Positions 7,699 to 17,700 of a DNA stretch of 64,000 nt are shown here, in pieces. Source of the stretch: Lysobacterales bacterium. Its GTDB lineage: Bacteria; Pseudomonadota; Gammaproteobacteria; Xanthomonadales; Rhodanobacteraceae. The notes below the pieces were generated by a model. The model did no database searches and was not told the origin of the DNA. It saw only the letters and a list, made by a program, of their open reading frames with translations. Location of the stretch: positions 1-64,000 of the forward strand of contig JAFKNA010000020.1 of the NCBI GenBank assembly GCA_017305135.1, read 5' to 3'. The position numbers and the translations under genes are program-made. Numbering within the stretch: position 1 is the first letter of the stretch; each line of letters starts with the position of its first letter.

Positions 7699-8895
7699 AT
7701 GGCCCGCCAGCCCTCCTTGCTCGATGAAGCCGCCGTCCCGGGTTCGGGTGGCGCCGTGCTCGTCATCCGCGGCAGCACTGCACAACTCACGGTGCGCCAA
7801 CGGCAGTTCAACAAGCTGCTCGGCGAGGTCGCGGCGTTGCGCGAACGCCTGGCGGAATGGAACCAGTACGAGGGGCGCTTCCGGCAGCGTATCGCCACCG
7901 AGCAGGCGCCCCTGGTGGCACGCCTGCGCGAGGCGCGCATCGCGTTGTGCGCGGTGTTCGACCGGGCCCTGCTCGGCAAGGGCCTCGGCAAGGTGCAGCG
8001 GCGCACCGCGCACGACGTGCTGGAGAACCTGCTGTCGGACCTGTTGCAGGAGGCGCCCGACGAGGAACTGGCCGCCATGGCGGGGCGGCACGAGATGGAG
8101 ACCGACCTCGACGATGGCAGGCTCGACTTCTTCGAATCGGTGGGCAGCGAGCTGTTCGGCTTCGACATCGACCCGGGGCATGGCGCGCGGACCGTTGAAG
8201 AATTGCTCGACATGTACCGGGAGAAGGCGGCCGCGGAGACGGCGGCGCGTGCCGAGCGGGCGGCACGCCGGAAACCGCGGCCAAAGAGCGCCAAGGCGCA
8301 GCAGCGCGAGGAACGCGCCGAACAGGTCGCCAGGGACGCCAGCGCGGCGCTGCGCGAGGTCTATCGCAGGCTGGTCCGCGACCTGCATCCGGACCGCATC
8401 CGCGATGCCGGCGAACGCGACCGCAAGACCATGCTGATGAAGGAGGCCAACCGCGCCTACGAGGCGCACGATCTCCTGGCCCTGCTGGAACTGCAATGGC
8501 AGACCGAACAGATCGACGCGGCCAGCATGGCCGGCTATGCGGATGAGCGCCTGGCCCGCTTCATCCACGTGCTGAAGGCGCAGGCGGCGCACCTCAAGAG
8601 CGAACTCGGCGCCGCGACAGCGCCGTTCCTGGCCACCTTCCCGGATATGGCCCCGCGTGATTTTCGCCCCGTCCACGTGGACCGGCAGGTGGACCGCGAA
8701 CTGGTCGCGATGCGCGAGGAACTCGCGCAATTGCAGGGCGACCTGCGCCGCTATGCCGATCCTGCCGAGCTCAGGCGCGACCTGAGCGGCCCGCTGCGCG
8801 ACATGCTCGCGGGGCCGGATTTCGACGCGCTGCTCGAGGAGCTGATGTGGCAGGACGAGGCGCCCGCATCCAGGCGGAGCGGCCGGCGTCGCTGA
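7699..8895 (+). CDS. J-domain-containing protein with internal HPD motif
   Basis: A 398-residue, strongly charged and helical protein. The J-domain core YRRLVRDLHPDRIRD sits in the middle of the chain, with HPD at residues 230-232, followed by the helix EANRAYEAHDLLALLEL. It therefore probably stimulates an Hsp70 (DnaK). The N-terminal 210 residues and the C-terminal 130 residues match no domain I recognise. There is no Gly/Phe region or zinc finger, so it is not DnaJ itself. The start ATG at 7699 follows CAAGGGAAG (AGGGAA Shine-Dalgarno, about 10 bp). It lies 35 bp after fpr and may be co-transcribed. Confidence 0.75.
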   Translation: MARQPSLLDEAAVPGSGGAVLVIRGSTAQLTVRQRQFNKLLGEVAALRERLAEWNQYEGRFRQRIATEQAPLVARLREARIALCAVFDRALLGKGLGKVQRRTAHDVLENLLSDLLQEAPDEELAAMAGRHEMETDLDDGRLDFFESVGSELFGFDIDPGHGARTVEELLDMYREKAAAETAARAERAARRKPRPKSAKAQQREERAEQVARDASAALREVYRRLVRDLHPDRIRDAGERDRKTMLMKEANRAYEAHDLLALLELQWQTEQIDAASMAGYADERLARFIHVLKAQAAHLKSELGAATAPFLATFPDMAPRDFRPVHVDRQVDRELVAMREELAQLQGDLRRYADPAELRRDLSGPLRDMLAGPDFDALLEELMWQDEAPASRRSGRRR

Positions 8896-8951
8896 AGCGG
8901 CAGACCCGCGCCGTCATTCCGAGGTCCCCCGTGACGCCGCACCCTCGCCGA

Positions 8952-10028
8952 TCACAAGGCGGGGGGCGCCTGGGGTTTGCGCGCGGCGGCTTCGGCCTGG
9001 AGCAGCGCGCGCTTGCGTTCCAGGCCCCAGCGGTAGCCGCCCGGGCTACCGTCGCCGCGGATGACGCGGTGGCATGGCACCAGGACGGCGATGCGATTTC
9101 GCGCGCAGGCGCTGGCCAGCGCGCGGCTGGCCTTCGGCTGACCGAGGGCGGCGGCGGCCCGCGCGTAGGACAGCGGCTGCCCGCGGGGGATCGTCTGCAG
9201 GAAGTTCCACACCCGGATCTGGAAGGCGGTGCCGTGGAGGTCGAGCGGCACCTGCAGCTTCGGTGCGCGTCCGGCCAGGTGCTCATCGAGCGCGGCCATC
9301 CAGGCCTCGAATGGCGCGCGGGCGGCGGGATCGATTTGCGACCGCTGCGCGGCGGGGAACTCCGCGGCGAGTTCCGCCAGCAGCGCCTCGCGATCGTCTC
9401 CGAACTGCAGGAAGCAGAGGCCGCGATCGGTCGCGCCGAGCAGCACCAGGCCAAGCGCCGTGTCGCCGAATGCCCAGGAGATCCCGATTGATGCGCCGCC
9501 GTCGCGATACTGCCGCGGCGTCATGCCGAGCACGCGCCCGCTGCGTTCGTAGAGTCCCCGGCCGGAGCCGAGGCCGGCGGCATAGGTCGCCTCGGTCACC
9601 GAGGATGCCGAGCGCAACGCGCGGCGGATGCGCCGCCGCCGCTGGTCTTCGATGTACGCGCCCGGCGTCACCGCGAGGTAGTTCCGGAACAGCCGGTTGA
9701 GCCGGAACTCGTCGAGGCGGGCGTGCCGCGCCAGCGCGGCCACGGTCGGAAGCTCGTCGGCGTCGTCGATGAAGCGGCAGAGGCGGGTGACGAGGTCGGC
9801 GTCCGCATCGCCCGCCCAGTGTTCGAGCGGACGGCAGCGGCGGCATGGACGAAAGCCTGCCTCCGCCGCCGCCGTCGGTAACGCGAACAGGCGCACGTTG
9901 TCACGGCGCGGGCGCCGCGCCGGGCAGGACGGCCGGCAATAGATGCCGGTGGCGACCGCATAGACGAAGCTGCCGTCAGCGCGTGCGTCGCGCGCGAGGA
10001 TCGCCTGCCACATCGTTTCGGCGTTCAT
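8952..10028 (-). CDS. ada: Bifunctional Ada: methylphosphotriester transferase / O6-alkylguanine methyltransferase
   Basis: A 358-residue protein with the three Ada parts. The N-terminal zinc/methyl-acceptor domain has four cysteines (IYCRPSC and CRRC, roughly residues 30-65). An AraC-type helix-turn-helix region follows at about residues 75-175. The C-terminal methyltransferase has active-site PCHRV (Cys319). It repairs alkylated DNA and, when methylated at the N-terminal Cys, activates transcription of its own gene and others. Length is close to E. coli Ada (354). It is divergent from the GGDEF/EAL gene; the intergenic region holds a CRP-like palindrome rather than an obvious Ada box. Confidence 0.95.
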   Translation of the reverse strand: MNAETMWQAILARDARADGSFVYAVATGIYCRPSCPARRPRRDNVRLFALPTAAAEAGFRPCRRCRPLEHWAGDADADLVTRLCRFIDDADELPTVAALARHARLDEFRLNRLFRNYLAVTPGAYIEDQRRRRIRRALRSASSVTEATYAAGLGSGRGLYERSGRVLGMTPRQYRDGGASIGISWAFGDTALGLVLLGATDRGLCFLQFGDDREALLAELAAEFPAAQRSQIDPAARAPFEAWMAALDEHLAGRAPKLQVPLDLHGTAFQIRVWNFLQTIPRGQPLSYARAAAALGQPKASRALASACARNRIAVLVPCHRVIRGDGSPGGYRWGLERKRALLQAEAAARKPQAPPAL

Positions 10029-10180
10029 GGGATGCTCCAGTCGCTGTCAGGGACGCATGCTCGCGCGGAAGGCGGGCCGCCGCCATCCGCTGGCTGCGGC
10101 GCATGCGAGGGCCGGCGCCAGCCGCGCGGGCTGCCGCCGTTCCAGGAGCGTGGAGTGGTGCCGCATTTTCACGTCCCCAC

Positions 10181-10221
10181 AACGTGAGGTCTGTCACGTT
10201 AAGGGGGTGGCAGGCTATAGT
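10181..10221. promoter_or_regulatory. CRP/Clp-like palindrome over the -35 region, with -10 box
   Basis: AACGTGA-N6-TCACGTT at 10181-10200 is a perfect 7-6-7 dyad containing GTGA-N6-TCAC, the core spacing of CRP-family sites. Xanthomonad Clp sites are TGTGA-N6-TCACA. It is followed by TATAGT (10216-10221), a good -10 box for the plus-strand GGDEF/EAL gene that starts at 10268. The dyad therefore covers where the -35 box would lie, and no separate -35 hexamer is visible. It could also act on the divergent ada gene. Confidence 0.5.
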
Positions 10222-10267
10222 CACTCCTTCCGCTGCGGCCCGAGGCCGCCGGGTCACGCGTCAAGGC

Positions 10268-12139
10268 ATGATCGAAGCCCATTCCAGCCAGCGCCTGCAG
10301 ACCATCCAGAATGCAACGCTGGAAGCGATCGCCAGTGGCGTGCCGCTGGTCGATGTGATGGATCGCCTCTGCGCGGAGGTCCGCGCCCTCGTCCCGGGCG
10401 CCTGGTGCGTGGTGATGCGCGTGGACGCACCGGCCCGCGTGCTCCGCCCGCTCGCGGCGCCCGATCTGCCCCCTTCGCTGGTCCAGGCGCTCGACGGGAT
10501 CTCCCCCGATGCCGCGGTGGCCTGCTGCGCGGTCGGCTCGGCGGGCGACGAGCTGCTTGCCGACAGCCAACTCACCCGGTTCGGCGACGTGGTTGCCGAC
10601 AGCGGCCTGGTCGCCTGCTGGTCCAGCCCGATCAAGGCCGCCGACGGGCGCCTGCTCGGACGTTTCGCGTTCTACTACCCGGAGCTGCGCGGTCCCACCG
10701 AGCTGGAGCGGCGGGTCGTGCATGCCTGCGTGCACCTGTGCGCGATCGCGCTGGAGCGCGACGCGGTCCAGTCGCACGTGCACCGGCTGGCGTTCCAGGA
10801 CGGCCTGACCGGGCTGCCCAACCGCACCCGCTTCCGCCAGCGCGCGCGCGAACTCCTCGATGCGCTGCAGCCCGCCGAGAGTGTGACCCTGCTGCTCATC
10901 GATCTCGACGACTTCAAGGAAGTCAACGATTCCCTCGGCCGCCGCGCGGGCGACCGCCTGCTGAAGGAAGTCGCGGCACGGCTTGGCCGGGTGGTGGACG
11001 AGCGGGTCTATCTCGGCCGCATCGGCGGCGACACCTTCGCGCTGGTCCGCGCCGGCCACGATGCTGCCGATGCGGCACTGGAGCTTTCGCGGCAGGTCGC
11101 GCGGGGCCTCGAGCCGCCGTTCGAGAGCAACAACCAGCGGCTCACCATCGGCGCCAGCATCGGCATCGCGCATGCGACCTCGCGCGAGCTCACCCTCGCC
11201 GAGCTGACCCACCGCGCCGACCTCGCCCTCTACGAGGCCAAGAGCAGCGGTCGCCGCGGCTGCCGCGTGTACGCGCCCGAGCTGGCGGCCGCGGCGCGCC
11301 TGCGCCGCTGCTTCAAGCAGGACATCCGCAATGCGCTGGACCGCGGCGAGTTCACGCTGGCCTACCAGCCGATCGTCTCGCTGGCCACCAACCGCCTCGT
11401 CGCCTTCGAGGCCCTGCTGCGCTGGACGCATCCCGAACGGGGCCACGTGTCGCCGAGCGTGTTCATCCCGGTGGCGGAGGAAATCGGCCTGATCGGCGCA
11501 CTCGGCGACTGGGTGCTGCACGAGGCCTGCCGCACGGCGAAGGAGTGGCCGAGCCCGATCCGCATCGGCGTCAACCTGTCGCCGCTGCAGTTCGGCAAGG
11601 CCGGTTTCGCGCTCGATGTCGTCGGTGCCCTGCAGCATGCCGGGCTCGAGCCGCACCGGCTCGACCTCGAGGTCACCGAGAGCGCCCTGCTGGCGCGCGA
11701 CGTGGCAACCCGCACCGCCCTGCACGACCTGCATGACTTCGGCGTGCGCCTGTCGCTGGATGACTTCGGCACCGGCTTCTCCTCGCTGGCTGCACTGCGC
11801 TGGTTCCCCTTCGACACGCTCAAGATCGACATGTCCTTCGTCTGCGACCTCGACGTCGACGCCGATTCCACCGCAATCGTGCGCGCGGTGATCGCACTGG
11901 CACGCGACCTCGGCATCAAGACCGTGGCCGAAGGCGTGGAGACCGAGAGCCAGCACCACTGGCTGGTGCAGCATGGCTGCGCCGAGGGCCAGGGATACCG
12001 TTTCGGCCGCCCGATGGGTGCCGCCCACGCCGAGCAGCTGCTGCGCGAGCCGGGGCGGGTCGTGCTGCCGGCGCCGCGCAGCATCGGCCACGGAACGCAT
12101 GCGGCGGTGCAGCCGTCCGCGGCGATCTGCGGCAAGTAG
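10268..12139 (+). CDS. GAF-GGDEF-EAL cyclic-di-GMP phosphodiesterase
   Basis: A 623-residue protein. Residues 1-165 look like a GAF-type sensor. Residues 185-345 are a GGDEF domain whose signature reads GGDTF (253-257), so cyclase activity is doubtful. Residues 365-605 are an EAL domain with EALLRW (E381), NLSPLQF, EVTES, DDFGTGFSSL, KIDMSF, EGVET and QGYRFG, the residues needed for metal binding and c-di-GMP hydrolysis. The predicted net role is c-di-GMP breakdown, possibly tuned by GTP binding to the GGDEF domain. It is cytoplasmic, with no membrane segment. The frame is open upstream, but the conserved domain and the promoter at 10216-10221 place the start at ATG 10268. Confidence 0.9.
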   Translation: MIEAHSSQRLQTIQNATLEAIASGVPLVDVMDRLCAEVRALVPGAWCVVMRVDAPARVLRPLAAPDLPPSLVQALDGISPDAAVACCAVGSAGDELLADSQLTRFGDVVADSGLVACWSSPIKAADGRLLGRFAFYYPELRGPTELERRVVHACVHLCAIALERDAVQSHVHRLAFQDGLTGLPNRTRFRQRARELLDALQPAESVTLLLIDLDDFKEVNDSLGRRAGDRLLKEVAARLGRVVDERVYLGRIGGDTFALVRAGHDAADAALELSRQVARGLEPPFESNNQRLTIGASIGIAHATSRELTLAELTHRADLALYEAKSSGRRGCRVYAPELAAAARLRRCFKQDIRNALDRGEFTLAYQPIVSLATNRLVAFEALLRWTHPERGHVSPSVFIPVAEEIGLIGALGDWVLHEACRTAKEWPSPIRIGVNLSPLQFGKAGFALDVVGALQHAGLEPHRLDLEVTESALLARDVATRTALHDLHDFGVRLSLDDFGTGFSSLAALRWFPFDTLKIDMSFVCDLDVDADSTAIVRAVIALARDLGIKTVAEGVETESQHHWLVQHGCAEGQGYRFGRPMGAAHAEQLLREPGRVVLPAPRSIGHGTHAAVQPSAAICGK

Positions 12140-12184
12140 GCCGGTGCGGGAACGGTGTCCGGCGGCGGCCCTTCCAGCTCCGCT

Positions 12185-13030
12185 TCAGCGCGTCTCGCGA
12201 AGGTCGATCAGGAGTTCCGCACAGGCCGCGTCGCGGGTGGCCTCGAGTGCCGCGACCACCGCCTCGCCGGCCGCGCGCGCGGCTTCCACCAGGGGCCGGC
12301 CGGCGAGCAGCCGGGTCGCCAGCATGGCCGCGAAGTAGTCGCCGGTGCCCTTCGGCACCGCGTCGACGCGGGCGTGTTCGATGATCTCCGCCCATTCGCG
12401 GGTCACCACCGCGACCAGCATCCGGCCCTCGCGCCACTGGGCGGGCGCCGCGCTGGTCACCACCACCCAGCGCGTGCGGCCGTTGAGCAGCCGCCGCGCA
12501 GCGGCGACGACCGCGTCGATGTCGTCCGGCATGCCGCCGGCGAGATGGGCCAGCTCGAAGCCGTTCGGGGTCAGCCCGTCGGCGAGCGGCAGCAGCGTGC
12601 GCCAGCCTTCGACCAGGGCCGGATCGACGTAGATGCCGTGGTCGTGGTCGCCGATCACCGGATCGACCTGCACCGCGAGTGACGGCCGCGCCTCCAGCCG
12701 GCGTTCGATCCAGCGCGCGAGCCGAGCCGCCTGCGCGGCGCTGCCGAGGTAGCCGACCTGCACCAGGCGCAGGCTGCGCGTGGCACCGCGCGCGTCGAGA
12801 TCGTCCAGGAAGCCGCCGAACCATTCCTCCGGCACCACCCCGCCGTGAATCGTCGCGTAGTGCGGCGTATTGCTGAGCAGCACACTCGGCACCGGCGCGA
12901 CGCGCAGCCCGGCGCGCTGCAGCACCGGCACGGCGGCCGAGTTGCCAACGTGGCCATAGACCACCTGCGATTGCACCGATACGACTTCGACCGGCAGCGG
13001 ATTGAGGGGCGTGGCCGCGCCCGCGTTCAT
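12185..13030 (-). CDS. pdxY: Pyridoxal kinase
   Basis: A 281-residue ribokinase-fold enzyme. The signature [19 protein letters not shown] near the N-terminus and the C-terminal [11 protein letters not shown] (catalytic Asp in the GTGD anion hole) are those of PdxY. It phosphorylates pyridoxal to PLP in vitamin B6 salvage. Its ATG overlaps the stop codon of the upstream yggS gene (TGA/ATG over 13027-13030), giving a coupled pair devoted to PLP supply and buffering. Confidence 0.92.
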   Translation of the reverse strand: MNAGAATPLNPLPVEVVSVQSQVVYGHVGNSAAVPVLQRAGLRVAPVPSVLLSNTPHYATIHGGVVPEEWFGGFLDDLDARGATRSLRLVQVGYLGSAAQAARLARWIERRLEARPSLAVQVDPVIGDHDHGIYVDPALVEGWRTLLPLADGLTPNGFELAHLAGGMPDDIDAVVAAARRLLNGRTRWVVVTSAAPAQWREGRMLVAVVTREWAEIIEHARVDAVPKGTGDYFAAMLATRLLAGRPLVEAARAAGEAVVAALEATRDAACAELLIDLRETR

Positions 13031-13815
13031 GCTGGCTCCCGGCCGGACGGCCAGTAATGGCTGTCCGGCAGCGCGCGCGCGCCGAAGATCGCCTGGCCGA
13101 CACGAACGATGGTGGCGCCTTCCTCGACTGCCAGTTCGAAGTCCCCGGACATGCCCATCGAGAGCTCGTCCATGCCGATGCCGTCCGGCGCCTCCTCGCG
13201 CAAGCGGTCGCGGAGCCCGCGCAGCAGGACGAAACAGGCGCGCACGCGCGCGCTGTCCTCGCTCAGCGCCGCCAGCGTCATCAGGCCGCGCACCCGCAGC
13301 GACTGGAACGCCGGCAGTTCGCGCACGAAGGCGGCGACCTGGTCCGGCGCCAGGCCGTACTTGCTGGCCTCGCCCGAGGTATTCACCTGCACCAGCACGT
13401 CCAGCGCGCGGCCCTCGGCCTGCAGGCGGCGATCGAGCTCGGCGGCGAGGCGCAACCGGTCGAGGGCCTGGAACTCCGCCGCGAAGCGCGCCACCGCGCG
13501 CGCCTTGTTGGTCTGCAGGTGGCCGATCACCGCCCAGCGCAGGTCGGCGAGGTCCGCCATCGCCTCGGCCTTGGCCTGCGCCTCCTGCACCTTGTTCTCG
13601 CCCAATTCCCGGCAGCCGGCGGCGTAGGCGTTGCGGATGCGCGCCTCGTCCACCGTCTTGCTCACCGGCAGCAGGCGCACGCCGGCGGCATCGCGCCCGG
13701 CGCGCCCACAGGCGGCGGCGATGCGCGCGCGCACCGCGGCGAGGTTGTGGCGGAAATCGTCGACGCTCTCCGCGCGCGGGTAGCGGGTGGCGTCCGCTGG
13801 CTGGGGTGTGGTCAT
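13027..13815 (-). CDS. YggS family PLP homeostasis protein
   Basis: A 262-residue TIM-barrel protein related to alanine racemase domain 1. The PLP lysine is in [10 protein letters not shown], followed by [31 protein letters not shown] and the C-terminal [23 protein letters not shown], all hallmarks of YggS/PLPBP. It binds PLP without a known catalytic activity and buffers the free cofactor. Start ATG 13815 was chosen on family length; the frame runs 49 codons upstream into low-complexity sequence. It is translationally coupled to pdxY. In many bacteria yggS sits by the proC or pil genes, so the pdxY pairing is informative. Confidence 0.93.
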   Translation of the reverse strand: MTTPQPADATRYPRAESVDDFRHNLAAVRARIAAACGRAGRDAAGVRLLPVSKTVDEARIRNAYAAGCRELGENKVQEAQAKAEAMADLADLRWAVIGHLQTNKARAVARFAAEFQALDRLRLAAELDRRLQAEGRALDVLVQVNTSGEASKYGLAPDQVAAFVRELPAFQSLRVRGLMTLAALSEDSARVRACFVLLRGLRDRLREEAPDGIGMDELSMGMSGDFELAVEEGATIVRVGQAIFGARALPDSHYWPSGREPA

Positions 13816-14728
13816 GGCGTGGCCCGGGATCGGGTCTGGATTATCCATCCTCTGGCGCGGGCGCGCTCGGCGCTTCGTTCGGGCGCTGCGCGCCGGGGCT
13901 TTGCCAACGAGGCGTCCCGCGCCAGGACTTTGCCGACGAGGCGCCCGATGATTGGGCCGCATCCTGCGGACGGCTTACTTTCTCTTGCTTGCCCAAGAGA
14001 AAGTAAGCACTGCGCCGCAGGAGCGGCGCGAACGGCGAAGCCGGCCCTGGAAGGGCGAAGGGCAGGATGCCCGTAGTCAAGAGAAGGCACCCCAGCGGTG
14101 GCGCCCGCAGGGCATCCTGCCCTGCGGGTCCGCGAGGGCCGGCCGGGGTTCGCCGACGGCGCATCCCTGCGCCTGCGGCGAACGCGCGCATCGTGCGCGC
14201 GCCCCTGCGGGCTGATCCGTCCGGCCCTCGCCGCCACCGAAGGGGACCCGGAAAGCAGCGCGCATCCTGCGCGCAAGAGCAGAGTCCCGAGCTCCCCGCA
14301 TAAAGATGCTGCGGCGCCTTGCTGCGCAGGATCACGACGGATTGGGTTTTTAGCCTTGGCTTCGGCGCGCAGGGGCGCGCTGCTGTTGCCCTGTAACCCC
14401 CTTCAGCGGCGGTGGTCGCCGGACGACAAGGCCCGCAGGGTCGCGCGAATGGATTCGCGCGAGTTCGTCGTCGGCACACGGATGTGCCGTCGGCGAACCC
14501 CGGCCGGCGACCACTAACCCGAAGGGCGCCGCTGTCGGGGTGCCCTTTCTCTTGGTTACTTCTCTTTGGGCAGGCAAAGAGAAGTGACCCGCCCGCAGGG
14601 ATGCGGGCGGAACCCCGCAGGATGCGGCCAGATCGGCACGATGCCGAAGTCTGCGTTGACGTCGACAGGATCGCGACCGGAGTACGAACAGTGGAGTCCC
14701 GCCAGCGGCCCCACGAGGCCGCGCATGC
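13816..14728. other. Gene-free region of about 0.9 kb holding repeat sequences
   Basis: No open frame here has family-like content. The left part (about 13892-13947) contains two diverged copies of a 27-bp unit around CTTTGCC(A/G)ACGAGGCG. Most of the rest is the palindromic element at 13974-14588. The last 140 bp, up to the RND gene stop, show nothing notable beyond a small GC hairpin near 14590-14605. This is non-coding repeat-derived sequence. Confidence 0.7.
13974..14588. repeat. Large imperfect inverted-repeat element with terminal hairpins
   Basis: The left end is a perfect 14-bp stem (CTTACTTTCTCTTG 13974-13987, loop CTTGCC, complement 13994-14007). The right end is a similar 14-bp stem (14555-14568 with 14575-14588, one G-T pair). 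Between them, 14138-14166 and 14480-14508 are inverted copies differing at one base in 29. The CAAGAGAAGGCACCCC...GGCGCC segment near 14080-14104 is inverted at 14526-14553. So the whole block is a nested palindrome. Such TTTCTCTTG-type hairpins are common between genes in xanthomonads. No transposase is encoded; it may be a non-autonomous element or a processed RNA. Confidence 0.6.
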
Positions 14729-17700
14729 TCAGTGCGCGCCCCCGGCGCGCGCCACTCGCGCCGCGCGGCGGCCGGCGCGGCGCTGCCGCCAGCGCTCGCT
14801 CCAGCGCGAGAAGATCAGGTAGATGGCCGGCGTGGAAAGGAGCGTCAGGCTCTGCGATACGATCAGGCCGCCGATCATGGCGATGCCGAGCGGGCGGCGC
14901 ATCTCGGCGCCCGCGCCAAAGCCGATGGCCAGCGGCAGCGCGCTCACGATGGCCACCATCGAGGTCATCATGATCGGCCGGAAGCGCACCAGGCAGGCCT
15001 CGCGGATCGCCTCGAAGGCGCCGAGGCCGCGCTCGCGCTGCGCGGCCAACGCGAAGTCGATCATCATGATCGCGTTCTTCTTGACGATGCCGATGAGGAG
15101 CACGATCGCGATCATCGAGACGATGGAAAGCTCGGTGCCGGTGAGGAGCATCGCCAGCAGTGCGCCGACGCCGGCGGAGGGGAGCGTCGACAGGATCGTC
15201 ACCGGGTGGATCAGGCTTTCGTAGAGCATGCCGAGCACCAGGTAGACGGCGACGATGGCGCCGAGGATCAGCACGCCCTGGCCGCCCTGCGCCTGGCGGA
15301 AGCGGCGGAAGTCGCCGCCGAACTCGCCGCGCACGCCGGCCGGCGGCCGCATGCCGGCGAGGGTGCGGTCGATCACCGCCGTCGCCGTGCCCATCGACAC
15401 GCCGGGCGCCAGGTTGAAGCTGATGTTGGTCACCGCGAACTGGTTCTCGTGCTCGACGGTGACCGGCGCGCGGCCGGGTTCGATGCGCGCCACCGCGTCG
15501 AGCGGCACCATGGTGCCCTGGCTGGAACGCACGTACAGCCGGCGCAGCGCCTCCGGCGAGGCAGCCTGGTGCGCCATCGCGTTGACCACCACCTTGTATT
15601 GGTTGATGTCCGAGTAGATGGTCGACACCTGGCGCTGCCCGAAGGCGTCGTAGAGCGCGCTGTCGATGGCGCCGGTGCTGATACCGAGGCGCGCGGCGGC
15701 GTCGCGGTCGATGACCAGGTTCTCGCGCAGCCCCGATTCGGAGCTGTCCACGTCGACGTCGGTGAGTTCGGGCTGCTTGCGCAGTTCCGCCACCAGCCGT
15801 GGGGCCCACGCTTCCAGCGTATCGAGGTTGTCGCCCTTCAGCGAATAGGTGTACTGCGCGCCACCACCGCCGCCGCCACCGCCGCCACCGAGGTCCTGCA
15901 CCGGGCGCAGGCGGAGCTGCACCCCGGGTACCTGCGCGGCCTTGCGGGCGAGGCGGTTCATGACCTGGAAGGTGGAATCCTCGCGACCCTCGCCGAGCGG
16001 CTTCAGGTTGATGTAGAGGGTGCCGGAGTTGCCGCCGCGCCAGCCGCCGCCGCCTAGTCGCGAGCCGACGCTTTCCACCGCCGGATCGTCCTGCACCAGC
16101 CGGGCGATCTGCTGGTGCCGCACCGACATGGCCTCGTAGGAGATGTCGGGGCTGGAGCGCGTGGAGCCGAACATCTGCCCGGTATCCTGCTGCGGGAAGA
16201 AGCCCTTCTGCACCTGCCCGACCAGCAGCACCGTGAGGCCGACCAGGAGCAGGGGCGTCAGTGCCAGCAGGCGCGGATGGCGCAGCGAGAAATCCAGCGC
16301 GCGGCGGTAGCCGTTGCGCATGCCGGCGTGGAAGGCGTCGATGCGGGCGCCGAGGCGCGAGCGTGCCGCCGCTTCGCCGTGGCCGCGCAGGAACAGGCCG
16401 CAGAGCGCCGGCGTGACCGTCAGCGACACGAGCATCGAGATCGCCACCGCGGCGGCGAGGGTGATCGCGAACTCGCGGAAGATCGCGCCGAGGAAACCCT
16501 CCATGAAAGCGAGCGGCGAGAACACCGCCAGCAGCGAGGCGGTGATGGAGACGATGGTGAAGCCGATTTCGCGGGCGCCATCCAGCGCCGCCTGCAGGCG
16601 CGGCTTGCCTGCGTCGATGTGGCGCACGATGTTCTCGATCACCACGATGGCGTCGTCGACCACGAAGCCGATGGCGATCACCAGCGCCATCAGCGACAGG
16701 TTGTTGAGCGTGAAGTCGAGGAAGTACATGGTGGCGAAGGCGCCCGCCAGCGACAGCGGCACGGCAAGGCCCGCGATCAGCGTCGGCGCGCCGCGGCGGA
16801 GGAAGAACAGCATGGTGAGGATCACCATCGCGATCGACACCATCAGGCTGATCTGCACCTCGTTGACCGAGGCGCGGATGGTCGGCGTGCGGTCGGAGAA
16901 GGGCGTGATCCTCACGTCCGGCGGCAGCGCGGCCTGCATGTCGGGAACCAGCGCGTGGATCGAATCGACGGTGCCGATGACGTTGGCATCGGCGCGCTTG
17001 CTGACCACGATCAGGATCGCCCGCTGGCCGTTGAACCAGGCGCCCTGGAAGGCGTCCTCCTGGCCGGCGTAGACGTTGGCGACATCCCTGAGGCGGATCG
17101 GCACGCCGTTGCGGGTGGCGATGATGACCTCGGCGAACTCCTCGGCGCTGTGCAGGGCATCGTTGGCCGACACCGCCATGGTGGTCTTGCCGTCGGACAG
17201 GAAGCCCTGCGGCGAGGTGACGTTGGCGGCGACCAGGGCGTTGCGTAGCTGGTCGGCCGACAGGCCCATGGCGGAGAGCGCACGCAGGTTGATGTCGACC
17301 CGCACCGCCGGCGTGGCGCCGCCGGCGAGATCGACCGAAGCCACGCCCGGCTGCTGGGCGATGCGCGGCGACAGCAGCGAATCGGCCATGTTGTAGAGCT
17401 CGGACAGCGGCCGGATGTTCGAGGTCAGCGCCAGCAGCAGCACCGGCGCATTGTTGGGATTGGCCTTGCGGTAGGTCGGCGCGGTGCGCAGGCCCGAAGG
17501 CAGGTCCGGCGCCGCGGCGTTGATGGCCGCCTGCACGTCGCGTGCGGCGTCGTCGACCTCGGTGCCCGGGTTGAACATCAGGATGACGATGCTCGACCCT
17601 TCCGAACTGCGCGAACTCAGTTCGTCGATCCCGGCGATCTGGCCAAGATGCCGCTCCAGCGGCGCCGCCACCGTCGATGCCATGGTGCGCGCGTCGGCGC

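Noticed and set aside
10029-10267. Searching for an Ada box in the ada upstream region
   Set aside because: No AATT-A-AAAGCGCA-like sequence was found, so self-activation by Ada could not be supported from sequence.
13952-14822. Open frames of 75-212 codons in the palindromic repeat block
   Set aside because: They are overlapping on both strands, lack family features and follow the inverted repeats, as expected for non-coding GC-rich repeats.
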